This document shows, piece after piece, positions 1 through 9,063 of a stretch of DNA of 64,000 nt. Each line of letters opens with the position of its first letter. Position 1 is the stretch's first letter. The notes beneath the pieces were generated by a model that had not been told where the DNA came from, did not search any database, and was given only the letters and a program-made list of their open reading frames with translations. The stretch covers positions 682,001 to 746,000 of the forward strand of contig NZ_CAOJCM010000001.1 in assembly GCF_948329825.1 (NCBI RefSeq), written 5' to 3'. The translations under genes and the position numbers were made by a program. The DNA comes from Paenibacillus sp. JJ-100. Its GTDB lineage: Bacteria; Bacillota; Bacilli; Paenibacillales; Paenibacillaceae.

Positions 1-210
1 GGTTCACAGGTGGACATCAAAGTCGATGACGATGGACAAGAGCTGAAAGACTTGCTCAAGAATGGTCAGAGCAACGCCGCAGAAGCTGAACTTACATCAT
101 CTGAGACGAAAGCTCCAACGGGATTTGCCCCTTTGGATCCGCCTAAACTCGTTCGGACCAAAGAGCCGGAGGAGTTGGCGCAGGCCGTTCGTCACCTGAC
201 AGACAAATAA
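1..210 (+). CDS. C-terminal end of an unidentified protein upstream of sigD (partial)
   Basis: The reading frame is open from the left edge to a TAA at 208-210, so this is the 3' end of a gene starting outside the window. The visible 69 residues are hydrophilic and rich in Asp, Glu, Lys and Ala, with no recognisable motif. It ends 15 nt before sigD, whose SD follows the stop directly, so the two are probably co-transcribed. In B. subtilis cheD precedes sigD, but this tail does not look like CheD. It is probably a small accessory protein of the flagellar/chemotaxis operon. A GTG at position 10 could be an internal start, but I see no SD for it. Confidence 0.55.
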   Translation, partial: GSQVDIKVDDDGQELKDLLKNGQSNAAEAELTSSETKAPTGFAPLDPPKLVRTKEPEELAQAVRHLTDK

Positions 211-225
211 GGAGGGTGAAAGCAA

Positions 226-1014
226 TTGAACGAGCGTAAAGCTTCACATTTGAACTATTCTGATCTGTGGGAAAAGTGGAAAGAACATGGCGATCTTGAA
301 GCAAAGAAGATGTTGATTGAAAAATATCTTCATATTGTTAATTATGTTTCAGGTCGTCTGGCAGTGGGATTACCCAAAAACGTTCCAAAAGATGACCTTG
401 AAAGTAATGGTGTAATGGGACTTATTGATGCTTTGGAAAAGTTCGACTATGAACGCGGGCTGCAATTTGAAACTTACGCCTCCTGGAGGGTTCGGGGAGC
501 TATACTGGACGGATTACGTCAAGGAGATTGGGTTCCCCGGTCAGTGCGTGAAAAGGCGAAACGGATTGAAGACGCATACCAGCAATTGGAACAAACTTAT
601 TTGCGTTCTGTGAGCGATGAAGAAATGAGTCAATATCTAGATGTGTCAACCAAAGATTTCCAACAAATGCTTCAGGAGGTAGCAGTGATGTCGCTGTGCT
701 CACTGGAAGATCCGATCCGGGAAGAAGAGTCAGAAACGCGTCTATCTTTAATGGTAGATGAGAAGGCCAAAAACCCGGATTATAAGGTCAATGAATTTTA
801 TCTGAAAGAAGCACTTGTTCAAGGACTTGAAAAACTGACGGTTAAAGAACGAACGGTGGTATCTCTTCTGTATTATGAAGACCTTTCACTTAGTGAAATC
901 GCAGAAGTAATGTCCCTTTCACCGTCTCGTATCTCTCAATTACATTCCAAAGCCATATTACGGCTTCGCGGTACGTTGGACAAACAAAAAGATTTGCTGA
1001 TGCGTAAAGACTAG
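226..1014 (+). CDS. sigD: RNA polymerase sigma factor SigD (FliA/WhiG family)
   Basis: 262 residues, the usual length for the motility sigma factor that directs RNA polymerase to late flagellar, chemotaxis and autolysin promoters. Region 2 is clear near residues 60-110 (FDYERGLQFETYASWRVRG, then the WVPRSVR stretch), and the region 4 helix-turn-helix is near residues 221-250 (LSEIAEVMSLSPSRISQLH). The TTG start at 226 lies 6 nt after SD GGAGGGTG (211-218). The position after the flagellar/chemotaxis operon and before a FapA-like gene matches the Firmicute sigD locus. In the family its activity is restrained by anti-sigma FlgM, which is not in this window. Confidence 0.96.
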   Translation: MNERKASHLNYSDLWEKWKEHGDLEAKKMLIEKYLHIVNYVSGRLAVGLPKNVPKDDLESNGVMGLIDALEKFDYERGLQFETYASWRVRGAILDGLRQGDWVPRSVREKAKRIEDAYQQLEQTYLRSVSDEEMSQYLDVSTKDFQQMLQEVAVMSLCSLEDPIREEESETRLSLMVDEKAKNPDYKVNEFYLKEALVQGLEKLTVKERTVVSLLYYEDLSLSEIAEVMSLSPSRISQLHSKAILRLRGTLDKQKDLLMRKD

Positions 1015-1075
1015 ATAGCAGAAGCTAACCATAAGTCAAGGGAGTGGACAGGCTAATAAGGAAGGAAGATGTACG

Positions 1076-2485
1076 TTGACTCAACGGACTGCGATGGAGA
1101 AATGTATCAACGTTGTTTTATCAGATGATAAATGTGCGGCTTATCTTGAATATTACAACGAAGAGGAAGGATTTTCCTGTACTATCGAAGAACTTGAACA
1201 ATTTTTGGAGAGCAAGGGCGTTATACACGGTCTATTGCGAGAAGCAATGTTGGTTTTTGTGAGTGATCCGTTAGCTTTTCTGCAAGAGAAATGCAAAATA
1301 GCCGAAGGAATTGCACCTGTACATGGAGTCGATGGATACATTGATGTTTTGATCGGCAAGGAAGTTGGCAGCGAGCAGCGTCCATTAGAAGCAGAAGATG
1401 GGAAAGTGGATTACAAAGAGTTGATACGACTAGACAATGTACGTAGCGGCCAGATCATTGCAAAGCGCATCGACCCTGCTGAGGGTGTGCCAGGTAAAGC
1501 GGTTACTGGCGAGGAAATTCCTTATCGTTCGGGGAAAGAAGCTAGATTTAAAGTGGGGAAAAACGTTGTTGTTAATCCTGAGGGTTCTGCAATGTATGCT
1601 ACAGTAGACGGCCTGGTTAGTAGAACAGAAGGAAGCAAACTTAACGTATTTCCGGTATATGAAGTCAATGGAGATGTTGATTATAAACATGGAAATATTG
1701 ACTTTGTAGGTAATGTTGTCATACGTGGCAATGTACTTACCGGTTTTAAAGTAAAGGCAGCAGGTGATATTCGTGTCGCCGGAGGTGTCGAAGGAGCAGA
1801 ATTGGAAGCAGGCGGCTCGATCGAAATTACTGGCGGAATCATAGGTTACAATAAAGGTTTGGTTCATGCTGAACATGATGTAAAATGCACATTTATTCAG
1901 GAAGGCAACGTTGACGCAGGTGGAGATGTGCTTGTAACCCAAAGTATTATGCATTCCAATGTACGCGCCGGTCATGCTGTAATATGCGCAGGAACGAAGG
2001 GGCTTATCGTCGGCGGCTCAATTCAAGCTGGAGAGCATGTATCTGCCCGTGTTGTGGGCAATAGCATGTCTACATTAACCTCTATTGAGGTGGGCGTGTT
2101 GCCAAGACTCCGAAATGAAATGAATGAATTGCGTAAGGAAATTAAAGAACAGACGGAGTCTTTGGACAAAACGAAGAAAGCACTGACTCTACTTGACCAA
2201 ATGGCTGCAGCGGGACAGCTGACTCCAGACAAGATGGCTATGAGAATCAAATTAAACGCAACTCAAAAAACAGCTCTTATGAAGAGTGAAGAAATGAAAC
2301 TACGTATCCTCGAAATTGAAAAGGTACTTGAAGATACAAGCAGAGCCCGCGTTGATATTTTGAAGGTGATTTACGGAGGCTCTAAAATAGTTATCGGCAG
2401 ATACATGAAATTTATTAAAGATCCGATCAGTCGAATGTCATTTTATTATCAGGACGGGGATATCACGATGGCGCCGTTCGTTTAA
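1076..2485 (+). CDS. FapA family protein (DUF342, flagellar assembly protein A-like)
   Basis: 469 residues. After an N-terminal domain, residues of about 190-340 form Gly/Val-rich repeats (for example RVAGGVEGAELEAGGSIEI) expected to fold as a right-handed beta-helix. This is followed by a charged coiled coil (about 345-430) and a short beta tail. This is the DUF342/FapA architecture; the family is polymer-like or cell-surface associated, linked to flagellar placement in some bacteria, and has no known enzymatic role. The TTG start at 1076 follows the purine run AAGGAAGG (1059-1066); an in-frame ATG at 1094 is the alternative. The 61-nt gap after sigD suggests co-transcription and a motility role. 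Confidence 0.85.
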   Translation: MTQRTAMEKCINVVLSDDKCAAYLEYYNEEEGFSCTIEELEQFLESKGVIHGLLREAMLVFVSDPLAFLQEKCKIAEGIAPVHGVDGYIDVLIGKEVGSEQRPLEAEDGKVDYKELIRLDNVRSGQIIAKRIDPAEGVPGKAVTGEEIPYRSGKEARFKVGKNVVVNPEGSAMYATVDGLVSRTEGSKLNVFPVYEVNGDVDYKHGNIDFVGNVVIRGNVLTGFKVKAAGDIRVAGGVEGAELEAGGSIEITGGIIGYNKGLVHAEHDVKCTFIQEGNVDAGGDVLVTQSIMHSNVRAGHAVICAGTKGLIVGGSIQAGEHVSARVVGNSMSTLTSIEVGVLPRLRNEMNELRKEIKEQTESLDKTKKALTLLDQMAAAGQLTPDKMAMRIKLNATQKTALMKSEEMKLRILEIEKVLEDTSRARVDILKVIYGGSKIVIGRYMKFIKDPISRMSFYYQDGDITMAPFV

Positions 2486-2536
2486 AAACCAGCAACGGCT
2501 TGTAAGGGAATCCATTCGAAACCGAGAGGTGAGCGT

Positions 2537-2851
2537 ATGAGTTTCAAAGCAGTGGAGTTGCAGATCGCGGTGCCGCGTACAAGCGAAGCGGGAAGATACC
2601 AGAATGAAGCCCAGCAGAGACCAGTTACCGACCAAAATCTGCTTGCTGAACAGATGACAAAAGAAGCGAAGGTAGCAAGTCAACGTAGTGAGGCTATGGC
2701 AGAGACGTCGCACACTTCAGTGCGAGAGGATCATTCGAGCGGCGGAAATCATCATAGCGGGGCTGACGCTCGGGATGGGGCCGAAGGTGAGGAAGAGATC
2801 AAACCAGCAGAGCATCCCTACAAAGGTAAACATATTGACCTGTCTATGTAA
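2537..2851 (+). CDS. Small hydrophilic hypothetical protein in the flagellar locus
   Basis: 104 residues, ATG with SD GAGAGGTGAG just upstream. No domain is recognised. The N-terminal block (VELQIAVPRTSEAG, QRPVTDQ) and the C-terminal block (HPYKGKHIDLSM) look motif-like, while the middle is low-complexity with His, Gly, Ser and Glu. There is no membrane segment or signal peptide. It lies between the FapA-like gene and the DUF6115 gene, all on one strand with short gaps, so a motility or envelope function is plausible but unproven. From memory, short proteins with a similar start and end sit near flagellar genes in other Firmicutes; I cannot verify this here. Confidence 0.65.
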   Translation: MSFKAVELQIAVPRTSEAGRYQNEAQQRPVTDQNLLAEQMTKEAKVASQRSEAMAETSHTSVREDHSSGGNHHSGADARDGAEGEEEIKPAEHPYKGKHIDLSM

Positions 2852-2917
2852 CGGAGTATACATAGAATAGGAGTTTGTGCCCCGCTCGGGTGGTCGTTAT
2901 AAAAGGAGAGAAGTCAT

Positions 2918-3508
2918 TTGTCACCATGGATCATAATTGTCATATTAGGAGCATGTGCCATTGCATATGCATTCATTATGCCCCGAAAAGACAAGGTACA
3001 ACAGCCATCGCATCAACTGGTGCAAGAGATGGAGTCGACGCTCGAACATTATATGACAGAGATTGAACAAGAGAACGACGCTCTAATTCAACGTGTGGCT
3101 GAACTTAAAGGGGAAGCCACGGCAGCAGATCAACGTTTGCAGTCACAACTGCAGGAATTACAACAGCGATTGGATCAACTGGAGCAGCAAAAAGTAAGGA
3201 CGACAGAAACTGTTTTGTCAGCTCCAGTCGATAGTGTACTCGGGTACACTTCAGATGGGCTTCAGGCACAGAGGCTTTTGGAGAATATACGAGCAGACGC
3301 GAATCAACAACCTGAATCAGCTACCTCAGAATCACAGGTTAAGGAAGAAAACATAGAACCACAGCGTGAATCGATCAAAGATCGCTATAAAGAACTGTTC
3401 AGACTGCATGATAACGGTAAGTCTATGGATGCTATAGCTAAACAGACTGGGATTCAGCTTGGTGAGGTGCAATTAATACTGCAGCTGGCAGACCGGGAGG
3501 AAAACTGA
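2918..3508 (+). CDS. DUF6115 family membrane-anchored coiled-coil protein (swrB position)
   Basis: 196 residues. One N-terminal membrane helix (about residues 3-22) is followed by a Gln/Glu-rich coiled coil (about 45-95), a variable linker, and a C-terminal helix-turn-helix-like module (YKELFRLHDNGKSMDAIAKQ) ending in DREEN. This matches the layout of B. subtilis SwrB, which activates flagellar export assembly, and the gene occupies the swrB position between sigD and rpsB. The TTG start at 2918 follows SD AAAGGAGAG with about 8 nt spacing. An SwrB-like function is inferred from architecture and synteny; sequence similarity outside the C-terminal module is probably low. Confidence 0.75.
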   Translation: MSPWIIIVILGACAIAYAFIMPRKDKVQQPSHQLVQEMESTLEHYMTEIEQENDALIQRVAELKGEATAADQRLQSQLQELQQRLDQLEQQKVRTTETVLSAPVDSVLGYTSDGLQAQRLLENIRADANQQPESATSESQVKEENIEPQRESIKDRYKELFRLHDNGKSMDAIAKQTGIQLGEVQLILQLADREEN

Positions 3509-3510
3509 CC

Positions 3511-4125
3511 ATGGACAAGCGATCTTTGTGGATTGGAATAGGAAGCGGTATGATTATTGGAGCCATTTTGCTTCAACTGGCCACCGTCGGGCAAAAAGCT
3601 CTGTCTGACAGTAATCTAGAACCAACGCAATCTGCCAATTGGACGAAAGAACAACTGGAGACTGCTGCAAAGAGTCTGGATATGAAAGTGGTTGGTGCTC
3701 AAGATGAGCTCTATACGGAATCAGAGTGGGTTGAAAAGAAAAAACAAGAAAGCAGTAAGATGCAAGGAAATACAGCAGTAGCTTCAGATCCAACTGCCTC
3801 TGCTGCACCAACAGAACCAGATAAGCCACAACAACCAAAGTCTAGTGCCGTTAAAGAACAGACCCAGCCTAAAACAAACAAACCTGAAACACCAAGCAAA
3901 CCTAAGGGGACGGCTGTATCGTTTAAGGTTCGTTACGGGAACAGCTTGGTTATGGTAGCTGAAAACTTGAAGAAGGCCGGTATTGTAGATGATGCACAAG
4001 CTTTTATCAAGGCAGGCAAAGCTGAAGGCATTAACAAAAAGATTCAAGTGGGCACCTATTCTCTTGAAAAGGGCGAGAGTTTCAAGTCAATTATTTCTAA
4101 AATCACGAAGGAACCGTCAAGCTGA
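3511..4125 (+). CDS. MltG/YceG-related short membrane protein without the catalytic domain
   Basis: 204 residues: an N-terminal membrane helix (about 8-30), a Pro/Thr/Lys-rich low-complexity linker (about 85-130), and a C-terminal LysM-like module (VRYGNSLVMVAENLKKAGIV, then IQVGTYSLEKGESFKSIISK). That module matches the N-terminal domain of endolytic transglycosylase MltG, but the protein stops where the catalytic domain with its essential Glu would begin. It is therefore unlikely to cleave peptidoglycan and may instead bind it. The start is 2 nt after the previous stop, with SD GGGAGG inside the upstream gene. A strong terminator overlaps its stop codon and closes the sigD operon. Confidence 0.72.
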   Translation: MDKRSLWIGIGSGMIIGAILLQLATVGQKALSDSNLEPTQSANWTKEQLETAAKSLDMKVVGAQDELYTESEWVEKKKQESSKMQGNTAVASDPTASAAPTEPDKPQQPKSSAVKEQTQPKTNKPETPSKPKGTAVSFKVRYGNSLVMVAENLKKAGIVDDAQAFIKAGKAEGINKKIQVGTYSLEKGESFKSIISKITKEPSS

Positions 4126-4155
4126 GCTATATGCTCGGACTGAACGGTTCTTTTT
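4111..4155 (+). terminator. Rho-independent terminator closing the sigD operon
   Basis: GAACCGT (4111-4117) pairs with ACGGTTC (4144-4150), with inner pairing, followed directly by a T run to 4155. The left arm lies inside the last codons of the upstream gene, so stop codon and terminator overlap. It separates the motility operon from rpsB. Confidence 0.85.
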
Positions 4156-4192
4156 GGTCTCATGTAGCCATAAAATTTAGATTGAGATAATG

Positions 4193-4221
4193 TTGCAACA
4201 GGCTTTTACTTATGCTATATT
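4193..4221 (+). promoter_or_regulatory. Sigma-A promoter of rpsB-tsf
   Basis: TTGCAA (4193-4198), a 17-nt spacer and TATATT (4216-4221) with an extended -10 TG at 4213-4214. It lies about 125 nt before the rpsB start, leaving a leader of roughly 118 nt that could carry S2 feedback control; the small GTGTT...AACAC stem near 4230 is the only structure I can see by eye. Confidence 0.75.
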
Positions 4222-4345
4222 AGTTAACGGTGTTAAAACACACGCTATGCTAATTTTGTTGAGGGTGCTTTCCTTATGGAGAGTCTTAGCGAAAAATGAT
4301 GCTGGCGGAGGACACAATAAAAACCATATTAGGAGGTGTGTGAAG

Positions 4346-5044
4346 ATGGCAGTAATCTCCATGAAGCAGCTTCTTGAAGCTGGGGTACACTTCGGTCACC
4401 AAACTCGTCGTTGGAACCCAAAAATGGATCGTTATATCTTCACTGAAAGAAACGGAATTTACATCATCGATTTGCAAAAAACGGTGAAAAAAGTCGAAGA
4501 GGCTTACAACTTCGTTAAAGGAATCGCAGGCGAGAATGGTACTATCCTGTTTGTAGGTACTAAGAAACAAGCTCAAGATTCCGTTAAAGAAGAAGCTGAA
4601 CGCGCTGGTCAATTCTACATTAACCAACGCTGGCTCGGCGGTACCCTGACTAACTTCTCAACTATTCAAAAACGTATTGATCGTTTGAAACAGTTGGAAG
4701 CTTGGGAAGAAGACGGTACTTTCGCTGTTCTACCTAAAAAAGAAGTTATCTTGCTTCGCAAAGAAAAAGATCGTCTCGAGAAATTCTTGGGCGGTATTAA
4801 AAATATGAAAGGTCTGCCTAGTGCTCTGTTCATCATCGATCCACGCAAAGAGCGTATCGCTGTTGCTGAAGCTCGCAAATTGGGTATCCCAATCGTTGGT
4901 ATCGTTGATACGAACTGTGACCCAGACGAGATCGATTATGTTATCCCAGGTAATGACGACGCGATCCGTGCCGTTAAATTGCTGACAGGTAAAATGGCTG
5001 ACGCAGTTATCGAAGCTAACCAAGGCGAAGAAACTTCCGCTTAA
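4346..5044 (+). CDS. rpsB: 30S ribosomal protein S2
   Basis: 232 residues. S2 joins the 30S subunit late and helps hold S1 and the 16S head region. The signature N-terminus [19 protein letters not shown] and the WLGGTLTNF and [14 protein letters not shown] blocks are diagnostic. The ATG at 4346 has an excellent SD (AGGAGGTG, 4331-4338); the frame is open further upstream but lacks an SD and would run through the promoter. The order rpsB-tsf is universal in this group, and a terminator-like attenuator separates the two genes. Feedback by S2 on its own leader is known in other bacteria and possible here. Confidence 0.98.
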   Translation: MAVISMKQLLEAGVHFGHQTRRWNPKMDRYIFTERNGIYIIDLQKTVKKVEEAYNFVKGIAGENGTILFVGTKKQAQDSVKEEAERAGQFYINQRWLGGTLTNFSTIQKRIDRLKQLEAWEEDGTFAVLPKKEVILLRKEKDRLEKFLGGIKNMKGLPSALFIIDPRKERIAVAEARKLGIPIVGIVDTNCDPDEIDYVIPGNDDAIRAVKLLTGKMADAVIEANQGEETSA

Positions 5045-5077
5045 TAGTTTTCGAACATATCATTCATGAATTTAATG

Positions 5078-5122
5078 AAAAGGGTGGTTGGTAGGTGTAT
5101 AACCTCTCACTACCCTTTTTTT
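5078..5122 (+). terminator. rpsB-tsf intergenic terminator/attenuator
   Basis: AAAAGGGTGGT (5078-5088) pairs with ACTACCCTTTT (5109-5119, one G-T pair), with an inner AGGT/ACCT stem and a seven-T run to 5122. It lies between two co-directional translation genes, with no obvious promoter after it, so it probably allows partial read-through and sets the S2 to EF-Ts ratio. Confidence 0.8.
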
Positions 5123-5161
5123 AGAGTGAACATACAATACTTAATCTGGAGGGAATTTATA

Positions 5162-5812
5162 ATGGCAGTTAATGCGAGTGCAGTAAAAGAACTTCGCGAA
5201 AAAACAGGCGCAGGTATGCTTGATTGCAAAAAAGCGCTTGAAGAAGCGAATGGTGATGTTACAAAAGCAGCAGAATTGTTGCGCGAGAAAGGACTTTCCG
5301 CAGCAGCTAGTAAAGCAGGACGTGCAGCTACTGAAGGTGTAGTTGAGTCTTACATCCACGCTGGCGGCCGTATTGGTGTCTTGGTAGAAGTTAACTGCGA
5401 AACAGACTTTGTTGGTAAAACAGACCAGTTTAAAGATTTTGTTAAAGATGTAGCAATGCAAATCGCAGCAGCTAATCCTAAATTCGTATCGCGTGAAGAG
5501 GTTCCAACAGAAGAGTTGGAAAAAGAGAAAGAAATTTTGAAGGCTCAAGCGCTGAATGAAGGTAAACCAGAAAAAATCGTTGAGAAAATGGTCGAAGGCC
5601 GTATCGGTAAATATTACGAAGAATACTGCCTGTTGGAGCAAAGCTTCGTAAAAGATCCGGATAAAACAATTTCTCAATTGCTGAACGAAAAAATCAGCCA
5701 AATCGGTGAAAACATCTCCATCCGTCGTTTCGTTCGTTACGAACTGGGTGAAGGTCTGGAGAAAAAAGTAGATAACTTCGTAGAAGAAGTTATGTCACAA
5801 GTAAACAAATAA
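5162..5812 (+). CDS. tsf: Elongation factor Ts (compact form)
   Basis: EF-Ts recharges EF-Tu by catalysing GDP/GTP exchange. The N-terminal UBA-like domain is intact ([20 protein letters not shown]), followed by one core subdomain ([19 protein letters not shown]) and the C-terminal module ending [11 protein letters not shown]. At 216 residues it is about 75 shorter than the B. subtilis protein: the sequence goes directly from the UBA domain to the second core repeat, so one core subdomain is missing, as in the short EF-Ts of Thermus. The ATG at 5162 has SD GGAGGG (5148-5153). Confidence 0.97.
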   Translation: MAVNASAVKELREKTGAGMLDCKKALEEANGDVTKAAELLREKGLSAAASKAGRAATEGVVESYIHAGGRIGVLVEVNCETDFVGKTDQFKDFVKDVAMQIAAANPKFVSREEVPTEELEKEKEILKAQALNEGKPEKIVEKMVEGRIGKYYEEYCLLEQSFVKDPDKTISQLLNEKISQIGENISIRRFVRYELGEGLEKKVDNFVEEVMSQVNK

Positions 5813-5823
5813 GACGCTTACCA

Positions 5824-5919
5824 AACCGACAAGCTAACAATGATTTTCGAAGATATAAGAATGATGAATCTTCAAAGCGTAAACTCCCTTATATCTCAGA
5901 AAAACTTTGACTCTTCGGT
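5824..5919 (+). other. Nested long-range stem in the tsf-pyrH spacer
   Basis: An outer stem AACCGA (5824-5829)/TCGGTT (5914-5919) encloses a perfect 9-bp stem AGATATAAG (5851-5859)/CTTATATCT (5887-5895). There is no T run, so it is not a terminator. It precedes the true terminator at 5939 and has no known match that I can name. Confidence 0.4.
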
Positions 5920-5938
5920 TAATTGTTTTTCGCATGAA

Positions 5939-5965
5939 TGGAACACTTCTGTGTTCCTTTCTTTT
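5939..5965 (+). terminator. Terminator after tsf
   Basis: GGAACAC (5939-5945), loop TTCT, GTGTTCC (5950-5956), then TTTCTTTTT. It separates tsf from pyrH. Confidence 0.85.
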
Positions 5966-6003
5966 TAAGCAGGAGTCCATGCGCGAGAAGTTTTGTTGGT
6001 TGA

Positions 6004-6770
<767 letters not shown>

Positions 6771-6771
<1 letters not shown>

Positions 6772-7325
6772 TGCCACAAGCAGTTAAACAACATGCTGAA
6801 GAGCGTATGGAAAAAGCGATTCAGGCACTGCGCCGCGACTTGGCTACTTTGCGTGCAGGGCGTGCAACACCTGCTCTTCTGGATCGTGTACAGGTTGAGT
6901 ATTATGGTGCAATGACACCGTTGAATCAGTTGGCTAATATTAGTACACCGGATTCGCGCACACTGATGATCCAACCTTGGGATAAATCCTCATTGAATGA
7001 CATTGAACGCGCGATTATGAAATCCGATTTGGGACTTACGCCGGCTAACGATGGTAGTATGATTCGGCTATCCATCCCGCCGCTTACAGAAGAGCGCAGA
7101 GCTGAGCTTGTCAAATTGACTAAAAAGTTTGGCGAAGAAGGTAAAGTCGCTATTCGTAATATTCGCCGTGATGCGAATGATGATATTAAGAAAATGGAAA
7201 AATCCGAGATTTCCGAGGATGAATCCCGGAGACATCAGGAAGACATCCAAAAATCGACTGATAAATATATCGCTGAAGTCGATAAGGTACTTGCTGCCAA
7301 AGAAAAAGAAATCATGGAAGTGTAA
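6771..7325 (+). CDS. frr: Ribosome recycling factor
   Basis: 184 residues, standard length for RRF, which splits post-termination ribosomes together with EF-G. The family signature is present throughout: [52 protein letters not shown]. It begins inside the pyrH stop codon and uses SD AAGGGAGTG within pyrH. A terminator follows 1 nt after the stop. Confidence 0.98.
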
Positions 7326-7369
7326 GACAAGCGCAGCCCCTCCATTCCGGTGGGGTTTTGTCTCTTTTT
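7326..7369 (+). terminator. Terminator after frr
   Basis: GACAA (7326-7330) and CCCC (7337-7340) pair with GGGG (7352-7355) and TTGTC (7358-7362), followed by a T-rich tract to 7369. uppS begins 45 nt later, so it may be only partly effective. Confidence 0.7.
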
Positions 7370-7414
7370 CTAAGCTTCAGATGAAGAAACTTCAGGGATT
7401 TTGGAGGAACAGGA

Positions 7415-8182
7415 ATGATCAAACGGGTTCGGTCGTGGTGGAATGGGGCTGACAAGCAGGAAACGCTGACTATATCCGAGGATAATATCCCGCAGCACGT
7501 CGCTATCATCATGGACGGTAACGGACGATGGGCCAAACGTCTGGGCTTACCGCGTATAGCTGGGCACCAGAACGGCATGAAGGCAGTTAAACGTGCAACC
7601 ATCGCGGCGGATGAACTAGGCATCAAATATCTGACGATGTACGCTTTTTCGACAGAAAACTGGACGCGTCCAAAAGAAGAAGTGGATTTTCTGATGAGAC
7701 TTCCGCAAGAGTTTTTGGCTATTGAATTGGATGAATTGATAGAAAAGAATGTACGTATCCGTATGATGGGGCATGAGGAGCATCTACCTTCACATACGGT
7801 CAGTGCTTTGCGGGAAGCCATTCGTCTTACAGAACATAATACTGGTCTTGTATTGAATTTCGCGATGAACTATGGAAGCCGCCGAGAGATGACGGAGTGT
7901 GTGAAAGAAATAGCGGTAAAGATCCAATCAGGGGAATTAGCTGCAGAAGATATCACACCTGAACTTATCGACAAACATATGCTGACCGCAGATATGCCTG
8001 ATCCGGATCTGTTGATCCGAACAAGTGGAGAGCTGCGACTGAGCAACTTTATGTTATGGCAGCTTGCATATAGTGAATTATGGTTTACGAATATATACTG
8101 GCCCGAATTTGGCAAACAGCATTTGCTTGAAGCAGTAGCCGAATATCAGCGCAGAACAAGGCGTTACGGCGGTTTGAAATAG
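7415..8182 (+). CDS. uppS: Undecaprenyl diphosphate synthase (cis-isoprenyl transferase)
   Basis: 255 residues. It condenses eight isopentenyl units onto farnesyl diphosphate to make the C55 carrier lipid precursor for cell-wall synthesis. The diagnostic IIMDGNGRWAKR motif with catalytic Asp34 is present, as are YAFSTENW, the LIRTSGELRLSNF motif and the C-terminal WPEFGKQHLLEA. The ATG has SD GGAGGAAC. It is followed after 16 nt by cdsA, and this uppS-cdsA-dxr order joins isoprenoid and phospholipid supply. Confidence 0.97.
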   Translation: MIKRVRSWWNGADKQETLTISEDNIPQHVAIIMDGNGRWAKRLGLPRIAGHQNGMKAVKRATIAADELGIKYLTMYAFSTENWTRPKEEVDFLMRLPQEFLAIELDELIEKNVRIRMMGHEEHLPSHTVSALREAIRLTEHNTGLVLNFAMNYGSRREMTECVKEIAVKIQSGELAAEDITPELIDKHMLTADMPDPDLLIRTSGELRLSNFMLWQLAYSELWFTNIYWPEFGKQHLLEAVAEYQRRTRRYGGLK

Positions 8183-8198
8183 ATGGAGGATGAAGCCG

Positions 8199-8993
8199 TT
8201 GAAACAGCGATTAACGACTGGAATTATAGCTGGTGTGGTTTTTTTAGGGTTTTGTATGCTTGGCGGACCCTGGTATCACGGGTTAGTCTTGCTAATGGCT
8301 GTCATCGGTTATTATGAGTTTGTAAAAATGACAGGGGTGAAGCCTTTCTCAGGTGTAGCCCTAATTGGATATGCAGGAATCATCTCCATTGTATTTCCTT
8401 GGGGAATGGTATGGGACGAACGACCTTTGTCCTTGTTTCAAGTAGTGTGGATAGTCATGTTGATTTTGATGACGGCCTCGGTTATTACTAAGAACAGACT
8501 GCCGATTAATGTGATTGCAATGCTCTTCATAGGGGTCCTGTACATAGGTATAGGGTTCTATTACATCGCAGAATCGAGACATTTGGTTCATGGTTTGTTC
8601 TGGACATTTCTGTTGCTCGGTTCGATCTGGGCAAGTGATGCGGGGGCTTACTTTGTAGGGAAATGGATAGGGAAAAACAAACTCTGGCCTTCAATCAGTC
8701 CGAATAAGACGATAGAAGGAGCTATGGGTGGTATAGTTATTTCCATTCTGACTTCGGTTGTATTTGCCCTCTCCTCTGATGGACTGCTCTCTTGGCAGAG
8801 AGCGATCGTGATCGGACTAGCCTGTGCAGTTGTTGGTCAGATGGGTGACCTGATCCAATCTGCCTACAAACGAGTATACAACATCAAGGATTCAGGTAAC
8901 CTACTTCCTGGGCATGGTGGTATTTTGGATCGATGCGATAGTTGGATTGTGGTGTTTCCATTCGTACATATTCTGATGTTACTGCCCTATTAA
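8199..8993 (+). CDS. cdsA: Phosphatidate cytidylyltransferase (CDP-diglyceride synthase)
   Basis: 264 residues, polytopic membrane enzyme making CDP-diacylglycerol from phosphatidate and CTP for all phospholipids. About seven to eight membrane helices are visible, and the C-terminal signature LPGHGGILDRCDSW carries the catalytic acidic residues. I place the start at TTG 8199: SD GGAGG (8185-8189) has proper spacing to it and gives MKQRLTTGIIAG, as in the family. The ATG at 8190 abuts the SD. Its product feeds PgsA, encoded at 50471. Confidence 0.95.
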   Translation: MKQRLTTGIIAGVVFLGFCMLGGPWYHGLVLLMAVIGYYEFVKMTGVKPFSGVALIGYAGIISIVFPWGMVWDERPLSLFQVVWIVMLILMTASVITKNRLPINVIAMLFIGVLYIGIGFYYIAESRHLVHGLFWTFLLLGSIWASDAGAYFVGKWIGKNKLWPSISPNKTIEGAMGGIVISILTSVVFALSSDGLLSWQRAIVIGLACAVVGQMGDLIQSAYKRVYNIKDSGNLLPGHGGILDRCDSWIVVFPFVHILMLLPY

Positions 8994-9063
8994 GAAAACA
9001 CAGTTCTAAGATTAGAGGTGTAATCGCGGCAGGTGTCGGATTCATTAGAGGTGAGGTGCAGCA

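Noticed and set aside
1430..1975. A 181-codon frame on the - strand opposite the FapA-like gene
   Set aside because: Shadow frame without SD and without homology.
4190..4345. In-frame upstream extension of rpsB
   Set aside because: It would translate the promoter and leader; the perfect SD at 4331 and the S2 N-terminus fix the start at 4346.
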